Origin: DSNY01 sp016861185
GTDB taxonomy: Bacteria; Pseudomonadota; Gammaproteobacteria; Burkholderiales; Burkholderiaceae_F
Assembly (NCBI GenBank): GCA_030263275.1
Contig: SZOR01000030.1
Span: 1 to 39,628 of the forward strand
Direction: 5' to 3'
Length of the DNA: 39,628 nucleotides
This document shows, one piece after another, positions 32,332 through 39,628 of this stretch. Within the stretch, counting starts at the first letter, position 1. The number at the start of each line of letters is the position of its first letter. The position numbers and the translations under genes are program-made. A model generated the notes under the pieces. It saw only the letters and a program-made list of their open reading frames with translations. It did not search any database and was not told the origin of the DNA.

Positions 32332-33366
32332 CTACGGCTTTTCGTACTTGCGGATCAGCTCGCGCGCCGCTTCGAGCAGCTTCCGGCCGTCCTGACCGCG
32401 CGCGTTCATGTCCTTGATCCATTCGTCGTACAGCGGCGCGAGCGCCTTTTCCCATTGCGCCAGCTCGGCGGCGGGAACCGTGTGGAAGGTGTTGCCGCGC
32501 GCTTCGGCGAACTTGCGGCCGGCGGGCGCGGACTCGTCCCAGGCGCGGCCGATCGACGCCGAAAACTCGCGCCCGCTGTTGTCGTCGATGACCTTCTTCA
32601 GATCCGGCGGCAGCGACTCGTAGCGCTTCGGGTTCATCGCGATCGTGAAGACGACCGTGTACAGCGTGCGCGCCTTCGGATCGGTTTCGGTGTGGTACTT
32701 GACCAGCTCGTGCGCCTTGATCGCGGGGATCACCTCCCACGGCAGGATGAAACCGTCGATGACGCCCTTCGACAGCGAGTCGGTGACCTGCGGCAGCGGC
32801 ATTGCGACTGCCGAGGCGCCCAGCAGCTGCATCATCTTGGTCGTCTGCCGCGACGGCGCGCGCATCTTCAAGCCCTTGAAGTCGGCAGGCGATTTGATCT
32901 GCCGCTCGCGCGTGTGGATGTAACCCCTGTCGTGCACGTTCAGCGCGAGCACCTTGACGCCCGGGAACTCGTCGCGCGCGTACTGCTCGTAGTAGTCCCA
33001 CACCGCGCGCGAAGTCTGCTCGGCGTTCGAGGTCATGAACGGCAGTTCGAACACCTCCATGCGCGGGAAGCGCCCAGGCGTATAGCCGAGCAGCGTGAAG
33101 ACGACGTCGGCGATGCCGTCCTTGGCCTGGTCGTACAGTTGCGCGGGCGCGCCGCCCAGCTGCATCGCGGGGAAGATCTGGCACTTCAGCCGGTTGTTCG
33201 ACTCCTTCTGGATCTTCTCGCACCACGGCTGCAGGACCTTCGTCGGCGGCATCGCCTGCGGCGGCCAGAAATGCGAAACCTTCAGCGTGATCTCCTGCGC
33301 GCCGGCGGCACTTGCGCCGAGGGTGGCGGCGCAGGCAAGCGCGCGCAGCACCGTTCCGATCTTCAT
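32332..33366 (-). CDS. dctP: TRAP transporter substrate-binding protein, DctP type
   Basis: A 344-residue periplasmic binding protein. The signal peptide cleaves near ASAAGA, and the DctP fold starts ITLKVSHFWPP. Landmarks are AMQLGGAPAQLYDQAKDGIADV, LPFMTSN, and the LKMRAPSRQTTKMMQLLGA region containing the conserved ligand-binding Arg, then MPLPQVTDSLSKGVIDGF. The start is ATG 33366 with GAGGAGA in front; upstream in-frame codons to 33429 are not family-like. It is first of the TRAP genes and lies 40 nt after the CoA-ligase-like gene. A carboxylate ligand is expected from the conserved Arg. Confidence 0.93.
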   Translation of the reverse strand: MKIGTVLRALACAATLGASAAGAQEITLKVSHFWPPQAMPPTKVLQPWCEKIQKESNNRLKCQIFPAMQLGGAPAQLYDQAKDGIADVVFTLLGYTPGRFPRMEVFELPFMTSNAEQTSRAVWDYYEQYARDEFPGVKVLALNVHDRGYIHTRERQIKSPADFKGLKMRAPSRQTTKMMQLLGASAVAMPLPQVTDSLSKGVIDGFILPWEVIPAIKAHELVKYHTETDPKARTLYTVVFTIAMNPKRYESLPPDLKKVIDDNSGREFSASIGRAWDESAPAGRKFAEARGNTFHTVPAAELAQWEKALAPLYDEWIKDMNARGQDGRKLLEAARELIRKYEKP

Positions 33367-33406
33367 CGTCGTCTCCTCTGTTCCTGCTCGTTGCGGCGGC
33401 AGGATA

Positions 33407-34831
33407 TCAAGCCGGCGGCGCATCGACACGCGCGCCGCGCTCGCGCCGGTAGCGCGCCAGCAGTCCGGCAGCCCGCACCATCGCCTCGCCGTCGTCGAAC
33501 ATCGGCACGCCGGCCGCCTCCAGCGCGGCGAACCATTCGGCGCGGCCGGTCAGCGTACCCATCATCGCGTGCATCAACGGCACGCCGGCCGTCGCCGCGC
33601 GACGCGCGAGCTCGGCGACGACCGGCGCGGCGTCGACCATGAACGGAACGACGTGCAGCATCAGGATCGCGTCGAATGCGTCGCGGCCGTGCGCGAGCGC
33701 CAGTTCGAGCACCGGCCCGAAGCGGTCTTCGCGGGCATCGGCGAGCAGGTCGAGCGGGTTGGCGACCGCAGCTTCGCCCGGCAGGATTCGCCGCAGCGCC
33801 GCGGCGAGCGCCGGCGGCAGCTCGGGCAGCGCCAGCCCTTCCGCCGCGCAGCGATCGGCGGCGAGCACGCCCGGTCCGCCCGAGTTCGAAAGCAGCAGCA
33901 CGCGCGCGCCGATGCCTTCCGGATAGCGTCCGAAGGCCTTCGCTGCGAGCAGCAGTGCGTGCAGGCTGGTCACGCGCACGATGCCGGCGCGCTCGCAGAA
34001 GGCCTGCGCGTCGGCGTCGAGCAGCGAACGCGATCCGGTGTGCCGTTGCGCGGCGTCGGCGCCTTCGCGCAGCCGGCCGCCGAGCAAGGCGACGACCGGC
34101 TTGCGCCGCGCGACCTCGCGCGCGATGGCCGCGAAACGCACGGCGTCGCCGGGGTTCTCCGCGTACAGCATCACCGCGCTGCACGCGTCGTCGGCGCCGA
34201 AGTGCTCGAGATAGTCGGCGAGCGAAAGATGCAGCGCGTTGCCGACGCTGACGACCGCGCCGAGCGGAATCGCCATCGCGTGGCTCCGGGCGATCAGCTC
34301 CTCGGCGATGGCGCCCGACTGCGAAACGAAGGCCACGCGCCGGCCGGTGAAGCTCGTGCGGTTGGGCAGGTCGCGCAGGAAGGTCGCGGCGAACGGATGC
34401 GCGTCGTCGAGCAGGTCGATCGTCCCCGCGCAGTTGGGTCCGGCGATCGTGATGCCGGCCTCGTGCGCGATGCGCCGCACTTCCTCCTCCCGCGCCCGAC
34501 CGGCTTCGCCGGCTTCGGAAAAGCCGCCAGGCAGGATCAGCAGATGGCGATGGCCGGTGGCCGCCGCGTCGCGAACGACCTCGGCGATCAGCTCGGGGCG
34601 GACGACGACGACGACCAGATCGACGGGCTTCTGCAGCTCGCGCAGCGATGCGCGCGCAGGCAGTCCGCCGATCCGGCCGTCGGGCGGAAGCTTCGGGTTG
34701 ATCGGAACGATCTCGCCGGCAAAGCCCGCACGACGCAGGTTGGCGAGCACCGCGCCGCCCGAGCTGGTCGGCCGGTCGCCCGCCCCGACGATCGCCACCG
34801 AGCGCGGCCGCAGGAACGGTGCGAGTCGCAT
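33407..34831 (-). CDS. CoA-binding, NDP-forming acyl-CoA synthetase alpha-type protein
   Basis: A 474-residue protein matching the alpha part of NDP-forming acetate/acyl-CoA ligases. The N-terminal CoA-binding Rossmann domain (RPRSVAIVGAGDRP to VVVVRPELI) covers about residues 8-130. Two succinyl-CoA-ligase-like flavodoxin domains follow, with GPNCAGTIDL, FVSQSGAIAEELI and GNALHLSLADYLEHF. The phospho-histidine is likely in QRHTGSR (about residue 265). The ATP-grasp beta part is absent from this gene and from the window, so on its own it lacks a nucleotide site. Its place between FAH and dctP suggests activation of an aromatic acid or a pathway product. No ribosome-binding site is obvious at ATG 34831. 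Confidence 0.88.
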   Translation of the reverse strand: MRLAPFLRPRSVAIVGAGDRPTSSGGAVLANLRRAGFAGEIVPINPKLPPDGRIGGLPARASLRELQKPVDLVVVVVRPELIAEVVRDAAATGHRHLLILPGGFSEAGEAGRAREEEVRRIAHEAGITIAGPNCAGTIDLLDDAHPFAATFLRDLPNRTSFTGRRVAFVSQSGAIAEELIARSHAMAIPLGAVVSVGNALHLSLADYLEHFGADDACSAVMLYAENPGDAVRFAAIAREVARRKPVVALLGGRLREGADAAQRHTGSRSLLDADAQAFCERAGIVRVTSLHALLLAAKAFGRYPEGIGARVLLLSNSGGPGVLAADRCAAEGLALPELPPALAAALRRILPGEAAVANPLDLLADAREDRFGPVLELALAHGRDAFDAILMLHVVPFMVDAAPVVAELARRAATAGVPLMHAMMGTLTGRAEWFAALEAAGVPMFDDGEAMVRAAGLLARYRRERGARVDAPPA

Positions 34832-34922
34832 CGAATCGCGTGTTCAACGCGCAGACGTGGAGAACACCGGGACGAGCACTCGACTCACTCCTCCGTGTTT
34901 CCGGCGTCTCGGTCGGAAGGCT

Positions 34923-35618
34923 TCACTTCACCCGCACGCGGATCGTGCCGACGTTGTCGACGCCGCCTTCCAGCAGATCGCCGCGGACGACCGCGCCGAC
35001 CCCCTCGGGCGTGCCGGTGAAGATCAGATCGCCGGGCTGCAGCTCGAAGTACTTCGAAAGATGCTCGATCGTCTCGTCGACGTTCCAGATCATCTTCGAC
35101 ACGTCGCTCGCCTGGCGCGGCGCGCCGTTGACGTCGAGCCAGATGCGGCCCGATTTGATCTCGCCGCTGCGCGCGACGGGTTTGATCGGACCGATCGGCG
35201 CTGAGAAGTCGAACGCCTTGCCGATCTCCCACGGCCGGCCCTGCTTCTTCATCTCGCCCTGCAGGTCGCGCCGCGTCATGTCGAGCCCGACCGCGTAGCC
35301 GAAGACGTGTTCCTTCGCGTTCGCCGCGGCGATGCGCGCGCCGCGCCGGCCGATCGCGACGACCAGCTCCATCTCGTGATGCAGGTTCGACGTCTCCGGC
35401 GGATACGGCAGCTCGCCGATCGCGCCTTCGGGCACCGGCATCACGGCGTCGGCAGGCTTCATGAAGAAAAACGGCGGCTCGCGGCCGGAGAAACCCATCT
35501 CCTTTGCGTGCTCCTCGTAATTGCGGCCGACGCAGTAGATGCGATGCACGGGAAACAGATCGGTCGAACCCGCCACCGGCACGACGGCCTGCGGGGCAGC
35601 GGCGAAGACATAGCCCAT
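34923..35618 (-). CDS. nagK: fumarylacetoacetate hydrolase family protein, probable fumarylpyruvate hydrolase
   Basis: A 231-residue FAH-fold enzyme. IYCVGRNYEEHAKEMG opens the domain, metal-binding acidic residues are in HHEMELVVAIG and GLDMTRRDLQ, and FTGTPEGVGAV closes it. The protein is short and compact, like NagK/FAHD1. In the gentisate route NagK cleaves fumarylpyruvate to fumarate and pyruvate, and the gentisate dioxygenase two genes upstream supports that role. Other FAH members decarboxylate oxaloacetate or cleave acylpyruvates, so the assignment relies partly on context. GGGAG precedes ATG 35618, 13 nt after the stop of the 176-aa gene. A 91-nt gap without a gene separates it from the CoA-ligase-like gene. 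Confidence 0.88.
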   Translation of the reverse strand: MGYVFAAAPQAVVPVAGSTDLFPVHRIYCVGRNYEEHAKEMGFSGREPPFFFMKPADAVMPVPEGAIGELPYPPETSNLHHEMELVVAIGRRGARIAAANAKEHVFGYAVGLDMTRRDLQGEMKKQGRPWEIGKAFDFSAPIGPIKPVARSGEIKSGRIWLDVNGAPRQASDVSKMIWNVDETIEHLSKYFELQPGDLIFTGTPEGVGAVVRGDLLEGGVDNVGTIRVRVK

Positions 35619-35631
35619 CGAGCACTCCCTT

Positions 35632-36162
35632 TCACAGAATCGCGGCGATCGCGCGACCGGCGTCGTCGAACAGCCCGAGCGGCCAGCGGCCGCGCGCGAA
35701 CAATCGATGCTTGCAGAAGAACGGATGCGCCGGCGGCGCGTCCGCGAGCTGCGCGAGCGCGCGCTGATGCTCGGCGAGCGCCGCCGCGCCGGCCGCGGCG
35801 CGGATCAGCCCTTCGTCGGGTACGCCTTCGCGCGCCGCCGCCGCGACAGCCGCCTCGCGCAGCGCATCGATGATCGGTCCGGTCGCCTGCGTCAGCCGCT
35901 CGAGCAGCTCGGCTTCGCCGAGCCGCCGGGCGGCCTCGTCGCGCAGCTCCAGGCGCAGACGCTCTTCGCTCGCCCAGAATCCCTCGACGAAGCGGCGCTC
36001 GCGCAGCCACGTTGCGGCCTCGCGCCAGCCCGCGACGCAGCGGATCGACGCTCCGGACAACCCGAGAGCGTCGATCCACGCCTGCGCCAGCGCGCGATCG
36101 TCGGCGTCGATCGGCCCGCCGCAGCGACCGAACCAGACATGCAGCGCTTCCACCGCGCTCAC
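35632..36162 (-). CDS. uncharacterised protein encoded in the gentisate operon
   Basis: A 176-residue protein that I do not recognise. The start is GTG 36162, overlapping the gentisate-dioxygenase stop as GTGA, so it is translated from the same message. It is soluble, Ala/Arg/Glu-rich and largely helical. Trp and Phe occur at the start (ALHVWFGRCGG) and end (AHPFFCKHRLFARGRWPLGLF), where a His/Cys/His cluster could bind metal. No signal peptide or membrane segment is visible. The tight coupling to the dioxygenase upstream and FAH hydrolase downstream suggests an accessory role in the pathway, with no function claimed. Confidence 0.78.
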   Translation of the reverse strand: MSAVEALHVWFGRCGGPIDADDRALAQAWIDALGLSGASIRCVAGWREAATWLRERRFVEGFWASEERLRLELRDEAARRLGEAELLERLTQATGPIIDALREAAVAAAAREGVPDEGLIRAAAGAAALAEHQRALAQLADAPPAHPFFCKHRLFARGRWPLGLFDDAGRAIAAIL

Positions 36163-37232
36163 GGCAGCCGCTCCTCGCGCAGGATGCCGAGCGCCTGCTG
36201 CACCGGGCGGTCGGAAAAGCTGAACAGCACGCACTCGTCGATCGCCGCGATCGATACGCGCCACCACGAAGGCACGACGAAGTGGTCCTTCGGTTCGAAG
36301 TCGAAGACATGGCGCGCACCATCGCGTTCGATGCGCGCGCGGCCCCGGCCTTCGACGACGGAGAAGACGGTGCCGTCGGTCGACCGGTACGGCTTGCCTT
36401 CGAATCCCGCCGGCAGAAGCTGCATGAAGGTCGCGATCGTCGGCATCGGATGGCCGCCATTGGCCGGATTGACGTAGCGCAGCTTGACGCCGTCCCACGG
36501 ATCGAGCGGCGCATCCCGCGCCAGTTTGGCGAGCGCTTCGCGCGTGCGCGCGTACGGGTAGTTGAAGATCGGCGAAGTCGCGCCGTGCGGCGCTTCGTAG
36601 CGCACCGGCAGCAGGTTGGCGCCGTAGCGCGCGGCCGACGTGCCCTCGGCGCGCGCAACCGGCTGCGTCTTCTGCGGCAGGTTCTCGGCGAAGCCCGCGT
36701 CGAAGAAGCGGACCATCGGGATGTCCAGGCCGTCGAGCCAGATCACCGGCTCGCCGCCCTCCTCTGCGCGCGGATTGCCGTGGTCGTGCCAGGTCCAGCT
36801 CGGCGTGATGATGAAGTCCCCCGGCTGCATCGTCGTGCGCTCGCCGTCGACTGCCGTCCACGCGCCGCGGCCGTCGACGATGAAGCGCAGCGCCGACTGC
36901 GTATGCCGGTGGCTCGGCGCGATCTCGCCGGGCAGGATCAGCTGCAGCCCGGCGTACAGGCTCTGCGTGATGCACGACTGCCCGCGCAGCGCCGGGTTCT
37001 CCAGGATCAGCACGCGGCGCACCGCTTCGTCCGCCGTGATCAGCTCGCCGGCGCGCAGCAAATGCGGCTTGACATCGGCGAACTTCCACAGCGCCGGCAC
37101 GCAGGGCGAGTTCGGTTGCGGCGGCACCAGCGCATGCAGCACCTCCCACAACGGCGTCAGCGCGAGCCGGTCGATCTCGCGATAGAACGCCGCGCGCGCC
37201 GCCGATGCGGAGTCGGTTCCTTGGACGGTCAT
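36159..37232 (-). CDS. gentisate 1,2-dioxygenase
   Basis: A 357-residue bicupin ring-cleavage dioxygenase. It opens gentisate between C1 and C2 to maleylpyruvate using Fe2+ and O2. The first cupin has the iron ligands H108 and H110 in PSHRHTQSALRF and H149 in WTWHDHGNP. The second cupin lies at about residues 255-345 (STDGTVFSVVEGRG, then FVVPSWW). The active-site-lining QSLYAGLQLILPGEIAPS segment is typical. Length fits the NagI/GtdA family (about 345-380). It lies 3 nt after the PaaA-like gene and overlaps the 176-aa gene by 4 nt, so it is in the middle of a coupled operon. Confidence 0.95.
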   Translation of the reverse strand: MTVQGTDSASAARAAFYREIDRLALTPLWEVLHALVPPQPNSPCVPALWKFADVKPHLLRAGELITADEAVRRVLILENPALRGQSCITQSLYAGLQLILPGEIAPSHRHTQSALRFIVDGRGAWTAVDGERTTMQPGDFIITPSWTWHDHGNPRAEEGGEPVIWLDGLDIPMVRFFDAGFAENLPQKTQPVARAEGTSAARYGANLLPVRYEAPHGATSPIFNYPYARTREALAKLARDAPLDPWDGVKLRYVNPANGGHPMPTIATFMQLLPAGFEGKPYRSTDGTVFSVVEGRGRARIERDGARHVFDFEPKDHFVVPSWWRVSIAAIDECVLFSFSDRPVQQALGILREERLP

Positions 37233-37235
37233 GCG

Positions 37236-37958
37236 TCAGGCCGCGTGCTCGTACGTGAGCGACACGGCGGGCAGCTTGAGCCCGAGCTCGCCTTCGACGA
37301 GCCGCTGCGCGCGGGCGACGAAGTCGGCGCGCATCTCGTCGTTCGTCCGGCGCTTCAGCTCGAAGCGGCGGAACGCCTCGTTGTTCTTCGACTGGCTCGA
37401 GCCGAAGAAGGCCGGCAGCTGCGGGTAGTACGCGTCGATCGCCGCCTGCACGCGCGCCCGGCCGTCTTCCGTCCTGCACAGTTCGCCGCAGAAGTCGCGG
37501 CCGAACTGCGCGTGGAACTTCTCCTCCGGCATCGTGATGCGGCCGAGGTTGCGCAGCGGATGAAACGAGCAGTGCAGCAGATCCTCGACCTGCAGGATCT
37601 CGGCGTAGTCCGCGAGCAGCTTGATCACGCAGAACTCCTCCCACGTGCGCAGCGGAAATCCGAAGATCGACAGCGGCTTGCGCGATTGCATGCGCGCCGG
37701 ATCGATGCCCATCTCCTCCGCGAGCTTGCGGAAGCGCACGTGATGGTGGTACTCCTCCATCGCGATGCGGCAGGTCAGGTACTTCGCATACGGCGTCGGC
37801 GCGAGCGCGATCGCCGGCTCGTCAAACGCCTGCGCGCCAGCCAGCTCGTTGACCGCGTGGCTGACGACGATCTTCTCGACTGCCGCGCGGTATTCGGGCG
37901 GCATCGACGCCAGTTCGGCGACGGTTTTGCATTCGTAGTGGATCGTCTCCGTCGTCAT
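37236..37958 (-). CDS. PaaA-like di-iron oxygenase subunit (phenylacetic acid catabolic family)
   Basis: A 240-residue ferritin-like helical protein of the PaaA/PaaC family (PF05138). The ligand set of a catalytic di-iron centre is visible: E38, E68/E69 with H71/H72 (AMEEYHHHVRF), D117 or E120 (ADYAEILQVED), and E145/E146 with H149 (MPEEKFHAQFG). In PaaA such a centre epoxidises an aryl-CoA; BoxB does the same for benzoyl-CoA. This protein is shorter than PaaA (about 310-330) and has no PaaC, PaaB or PaaD partner here. It lies between an SDR and gentisate dioxygenase with gaps of 9 and 3 nt. A ring-oxidation step before gentisate is the natural hypothesis, with electrons from the reductase upstream. 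Confidence 0.82.
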   Translation of the reverse strand: MTTETIHYECKTVAELASMPPEYRAAVEKIVVSHAVNELAGAQAFDEPAIALAPTPYAKYLTCRIAMEEYHHHVRFRKLAEEMGIDPARMQSRKPLSIFGFPLRTWEEFCVIKLLADYAEILQVEDLLHCSFHPLRNLGRITMPEEKFHAQFGRDFCGELCRTEDGRARVQAAIDAYYPQLPAFFGSSQSKNNEAFRRFELKRRTNDEMRADFVARAQRLVEGELGLKLPAVSLTYEHAA

Positions 37959-37967
37959 GCGTGTTCC

Positions 37968-38882
37968 TCAGAGGATCGGATCGGTGTTGAACGCTTCCAG
38001 ATCGGTCGCCAGCTCGACGAAATGCGGACCGCAGCATTCGTTCAGCAGCACGCCGAAGGCGTCCGCGTCGAACGACGGCGGTGCGATGAACCGAGCGACC
38101 GGCCGCGCCTGCGAAAACAGGAATACCTCGCGCCCGCGCACGCCGAAGAGCTGCCCGGTGACATGCGCTGCCGTGGGCGACGCGAGGAACGCGACCAGCT
38201 CGGCAACGCGCTCGGCCGGCACCTTCAGCGCGCGCGCCTTGTACGCCGCCTGCGCTTCGTTTGCCGGGCGGATGCTTTCGGTCACGCGGGTGGCGGCAAA
38301 CGGCGCGACCGCGTTGCACGCGATGCCGCTGCGCGCCAGATCGAGCGCGACCGCGCGCGTCAGGCCGATCAGGCCAGCCTTCGCCGCCGCGTACGCGCCC
38401 TGCCCGAAATTGCCGTAGATGCCGGCGGTCGACACGACGTTGACGATCGCGCCCGGTGCGCGCCCGTTCTTCGCGGCCTCGCGCATCGCCGGCGTGGCGG
38501 CGGACAGCAGTTCGAACGCGCCGCCGAGGTTGGTCGCCAGCACGCGCTCCCAGTCGGCACGCCGCGCCTTGAAGATCAGGGCGTCGCGCAGGATCGCCGC
38601 GTTGTTGACGATCACGTCGATCGCGCCGAAGGCCTCGAGCGTCGCCTTCACCGCAGCTTCGCCCGCGCCGGGCTGCGCGATGTCGAGCGCGAGCGGCAGC
38701 GCGCACCTCCCGAGCGTGGCCGCTGCGTCCGCGACGACCGCGGGATCCGGCCCGCTGCCGTCGATTGCCACGCCGTTGTCGACCAGCGCGACCGCATAGC
38801 CGTCGGCGACGAGCCTGTGCGCGATCGCATAGCCGATCCCGCGCGCGGCCCCGGTGACGATCGCGACGCGTGCGGTGTCCAT
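37968..38882 (-). CDS. short-chain dehydrogenase, MFE-2/(3-hydroxyacyl-CoA dehydrogenase)-like
   Basis: A 304-residue SDR. The NAD(P)-binding motif is TGAARGIG (about residues 10-17), then VNNAAILRD. The catalytic Ser is in NVVSTAGIYGNFGQG, and the Tyr and Lys are in AYAAAKAGL. The GNFGQ block and the later PFAATRVTESI match the dehydrogenase domain of MFE-2-type multifunctional enzymes, which oxidise 3-hydroxyacyl-CoA esters. The C-terminal 60 residues extend past a minimal SDR core. Asp after the second strand (ALVDNG) suggests NAD. It is the first gene after the repeat-containing gap and is tightly linked to the PaaA-like gene. It may oxidise or rearomatise the oxygenase product. Confidence 0.88.
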   Translation of the reverse strand: MDTARVAIVTGAARGIGYAIAHRLVADGYAVALVDNGVAIDGSGPDPAVVADAAATLGRCALPLALDIAQPGAGEAAVKATLEAFGAIDVIVNNAAILRDALIFKARRADWERVLATNLGGAFELLSAATPAMREAAKNGRAPGAIVNVVSTAGIYGNFGQGAYAAAKAGLIGLTRAVALDLARSGIACNAVAPFAATRVTESIRPANEAQAAYKARALKVPAERVAELVAFLASPTAAHVTGQLFGVRGREVFLFSQARPVARFIAPPSFDADAFGVLLNECCGPHFVELATDLEAFNTDPIL

Positions 38883-38935
38883 TCAGTTGCTCCACCGCGC
38901 CACGCGCGACCCGCGCCGCACGAAACGCAGGTCAA

Positions 38936-39046
38936 TGAGCGAACACGGGGACGCAGAGGCTGCCGAGAAACGCGCAGAACGACAAGAGGCGCGGAGCGCC
39001 TTTCCTCCGCGTCCCCCTGCGCCCTCCGCGTCTTTGCGTTCGCTCA
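38936..39046. repeat. intergenic inverted repeat between the reductase and SDR genes
   Basis: TGAGCGAAC (38936-38944) and GTTCGCTCA (39038-39046) form a perfect 9-pair outer stem. Inside, ACGGGGACGCAGAGG (38945-38959) pairs imperfectly with CCTCCGCGTCCCCCTG (39004-39019), and GACGCGGAGG-like units recur. It begins 9 nt after the reductase stop and fills most of the 172-nt gap. It resembles the 'ACGCAGAGG / ACGCGGAGG' intergenic repeats seen in many bacterial genomes and may end or process the reductase transcript. Confidence 0.7.
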
Positions 39047-39054
39047 GTTTCATT

Positions 39055-39628
39055 TCAGGCCGCGGCGAGCGCGGCGCGCTCGGCCTCGGTGATGAACGCA
39101 TCGGCGTGCAGATCGCGCAGCGGCAGCCCGCGCGACGTAAGCAGCGCGGTCGCCGCGGCGACCATCGGCGGCGGCCCGGCGACATACGCCTTGCAGCCTG
39201 CGAATGAAGGCCAGTCCTGCGCGACAGCCGCGGTCACGAGCCCGGTCCGCCGCGACGCGGCGTCGGCCGGGTCCGACAGCACGATGTCGAACGCGAAGTT
39301 CGGATAGCGCGCGGCGAGTTCGGCGAGCGCGTCTTCCATGTAGACGTCCCGTTCCGCGCGCACGCCGAAATACAGCCGCATCGGTTCGGTGCGACCGGCC
39401 GCGAGCGCGGCGCGCGCGATCGATAGCATCGGCGCGAGCCCCGTTCCGCCGGCCACGAGCAGCATCGGCCCGCGATGCCGCTCGCGCCAGTACGACGCGC
39501 CTTTCGGCCCTTCGACGATCACCTGATCGCCGACCGCGAGCCTCTCCGCGACGAAGCGGCTGCCTTCGCCGCCGGTCAGCCGCACGTGGAATTCCAGCAG
39601 TTCGTCGCCGGGCGCGTTCGCCATCGAA
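39055..39628 (-). CDS. FAD/NAD(P)H oxidoreductase component (partial, N-terminus off the right edge)
   Basis: The C-terminal 190 or so residues of a ferredoxin-reductase-type flavoprotein. The frame is open to the window edge, and the visible start SMANAPGDELLEF corresponds to the end of the FAD-binding motif (RxYSxAN). The real gene must therefore begin beyond 39628. The NAD-binding domain has LLVAGGTGLAPMLSI, LYFGVRAERDVYM and AYVAGPPPMV; the C-terminus is RDLHADAFITEAE. Family members often carry an N-terminal 2Fe-2S ferredoxin domain and serve oxygenases such as NagAa or PaaE. It lies upstream of the SDR and PaaA-like genes and could supply electrons to the oxygenase. Confidence 0.88.
   Translation of the reverse strand, partial: SMANAPGDELLEFHVRLTGGEGSRFVAERLAVGDQVIVEGPKGASYWRERHRGPMLLVAGGTGLAPMLSIARAALAAGRTEPMRLYFGVRAERDVYMEDALAELAARYPNFAFDIVLSDPADAASRRTGLVTAAVAQDWPSFAGCKAYVAGPPPMVAAATALLTSRGLPLRDLHADAFITEAERAALAAA

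Noticed and set aside
35632..37644. A 670-residue minus-strand protein ending at 35632
   Set aside because: Upstream of 36162 it is an out-of-frame reading of gentisate dioxygenase and the PaaA-like gene. The GTGA overlap gives a natural start for the 176-aa protein.
1..39628. tRNA, rRNA, riboswitch, transposase or integrase sequences
   Set aside because: None was recognised by eye on either strand. A covariance-model search would be needed to exclude small RNAs.

Overview
The window is about 39.6 kb of very GC-rich DNA (G/C at most third codon positions) and is packed with genes. Gene content suggests a betaproteobacterium (Burkholderiales/Rhodocyclales-like): a hemP-tonB-receptor haem locus, a MoxR/DUF58/TgpA operon, many TRAP and Liv uptake genes, CoA-ligase-rich metabolism and gentisate catabolism. 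The assignment rests on protein family character only. I see no rRNA, tRNA, CRISPR array, insertion sequence or phage gene. It looks like ordinary chromosome with accessory catabolic modules.

Layout. (1) 1-4126, minus strand: an iron/haem locus read right to left. A Fur-box promoter (about 4086-4126) precedes a ferric-iron binding protein, hemP, tonB, a small unknown gene and an outer-membrane haem receptor cut by the left edge. (2) 4269-4847: an NlpC/P60 cell-wall peptidase, divergent from (3) 4998-9252, plus strand: a receiver/degenerate-GGDEF protein whose end overlaps prpE (propionyl-CoA synthetase), then a YdcF-like protein and a GlcG-like protein. (4) 9249-10556: an MFS (UMF1-type) transporter on the minus strand. 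(5) 10610-14235: an Lrp/AsnC regulator, a convergent HD-type protein, and a single uninterrupted reading frame that joins ornithine aminotransferase to an arginine dihydrolase/DDAH-type domain, followed by a clear terminator. (6) 14372-15118: a membrane protein of unknown role. (7) 15125-18642, minus strand: an ECHDC3-like enoyl-CoA hydratase homologue, an acyl-CoA ligase and an HDAC-family deacetylase, with heptamer repeats between the last two. (8) 18678-23770, plus strand: MoxR, DUF58, TgpA-type transglutaminase and MltB. (9) 23775-39628, all minus strand: an aromatic-acid module.

The last region, in transcription order from the right edge, holds a flavin/NAD reductase (partial), an MFE-2-like SDR, a PaaA-like di-iron oxygenase, gentisate 1,2-dioxygenase, an unknown 176-aa protein, a fumarylpyruvate hydrolase-type FAH protein, an NDP-forming CoA-ligase alpha-type protein, a TRAP transporter (dctP, dctQ, dctM), a maleylpyruvate/maleylacetoacetate isomerase and a five-gene Liv ABC transporter. 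Ring cleavage (gentisate dioxygenase), isomerisation (MaiA-like) and hydrolysis (FAH) together make a complete gentisate lower pathway to fumarate and pyruvate. The two transporters are the likely uptake systems. The oxygenase, SDR and reductase are candidates for the upper, gentisate-forming steps.

The points most worth a second look are the in-frame RocD/arginine-dihydrolase fusion with an internal Shine-Dalgarno and GTG start, and the PaaA-like oxygenase plus MFE-2-like SDR embedded in a gentisate operon. Also notable are hairpins directly after both solute-binding-protein genes, and intergenic repeats that begin right after stop codons.
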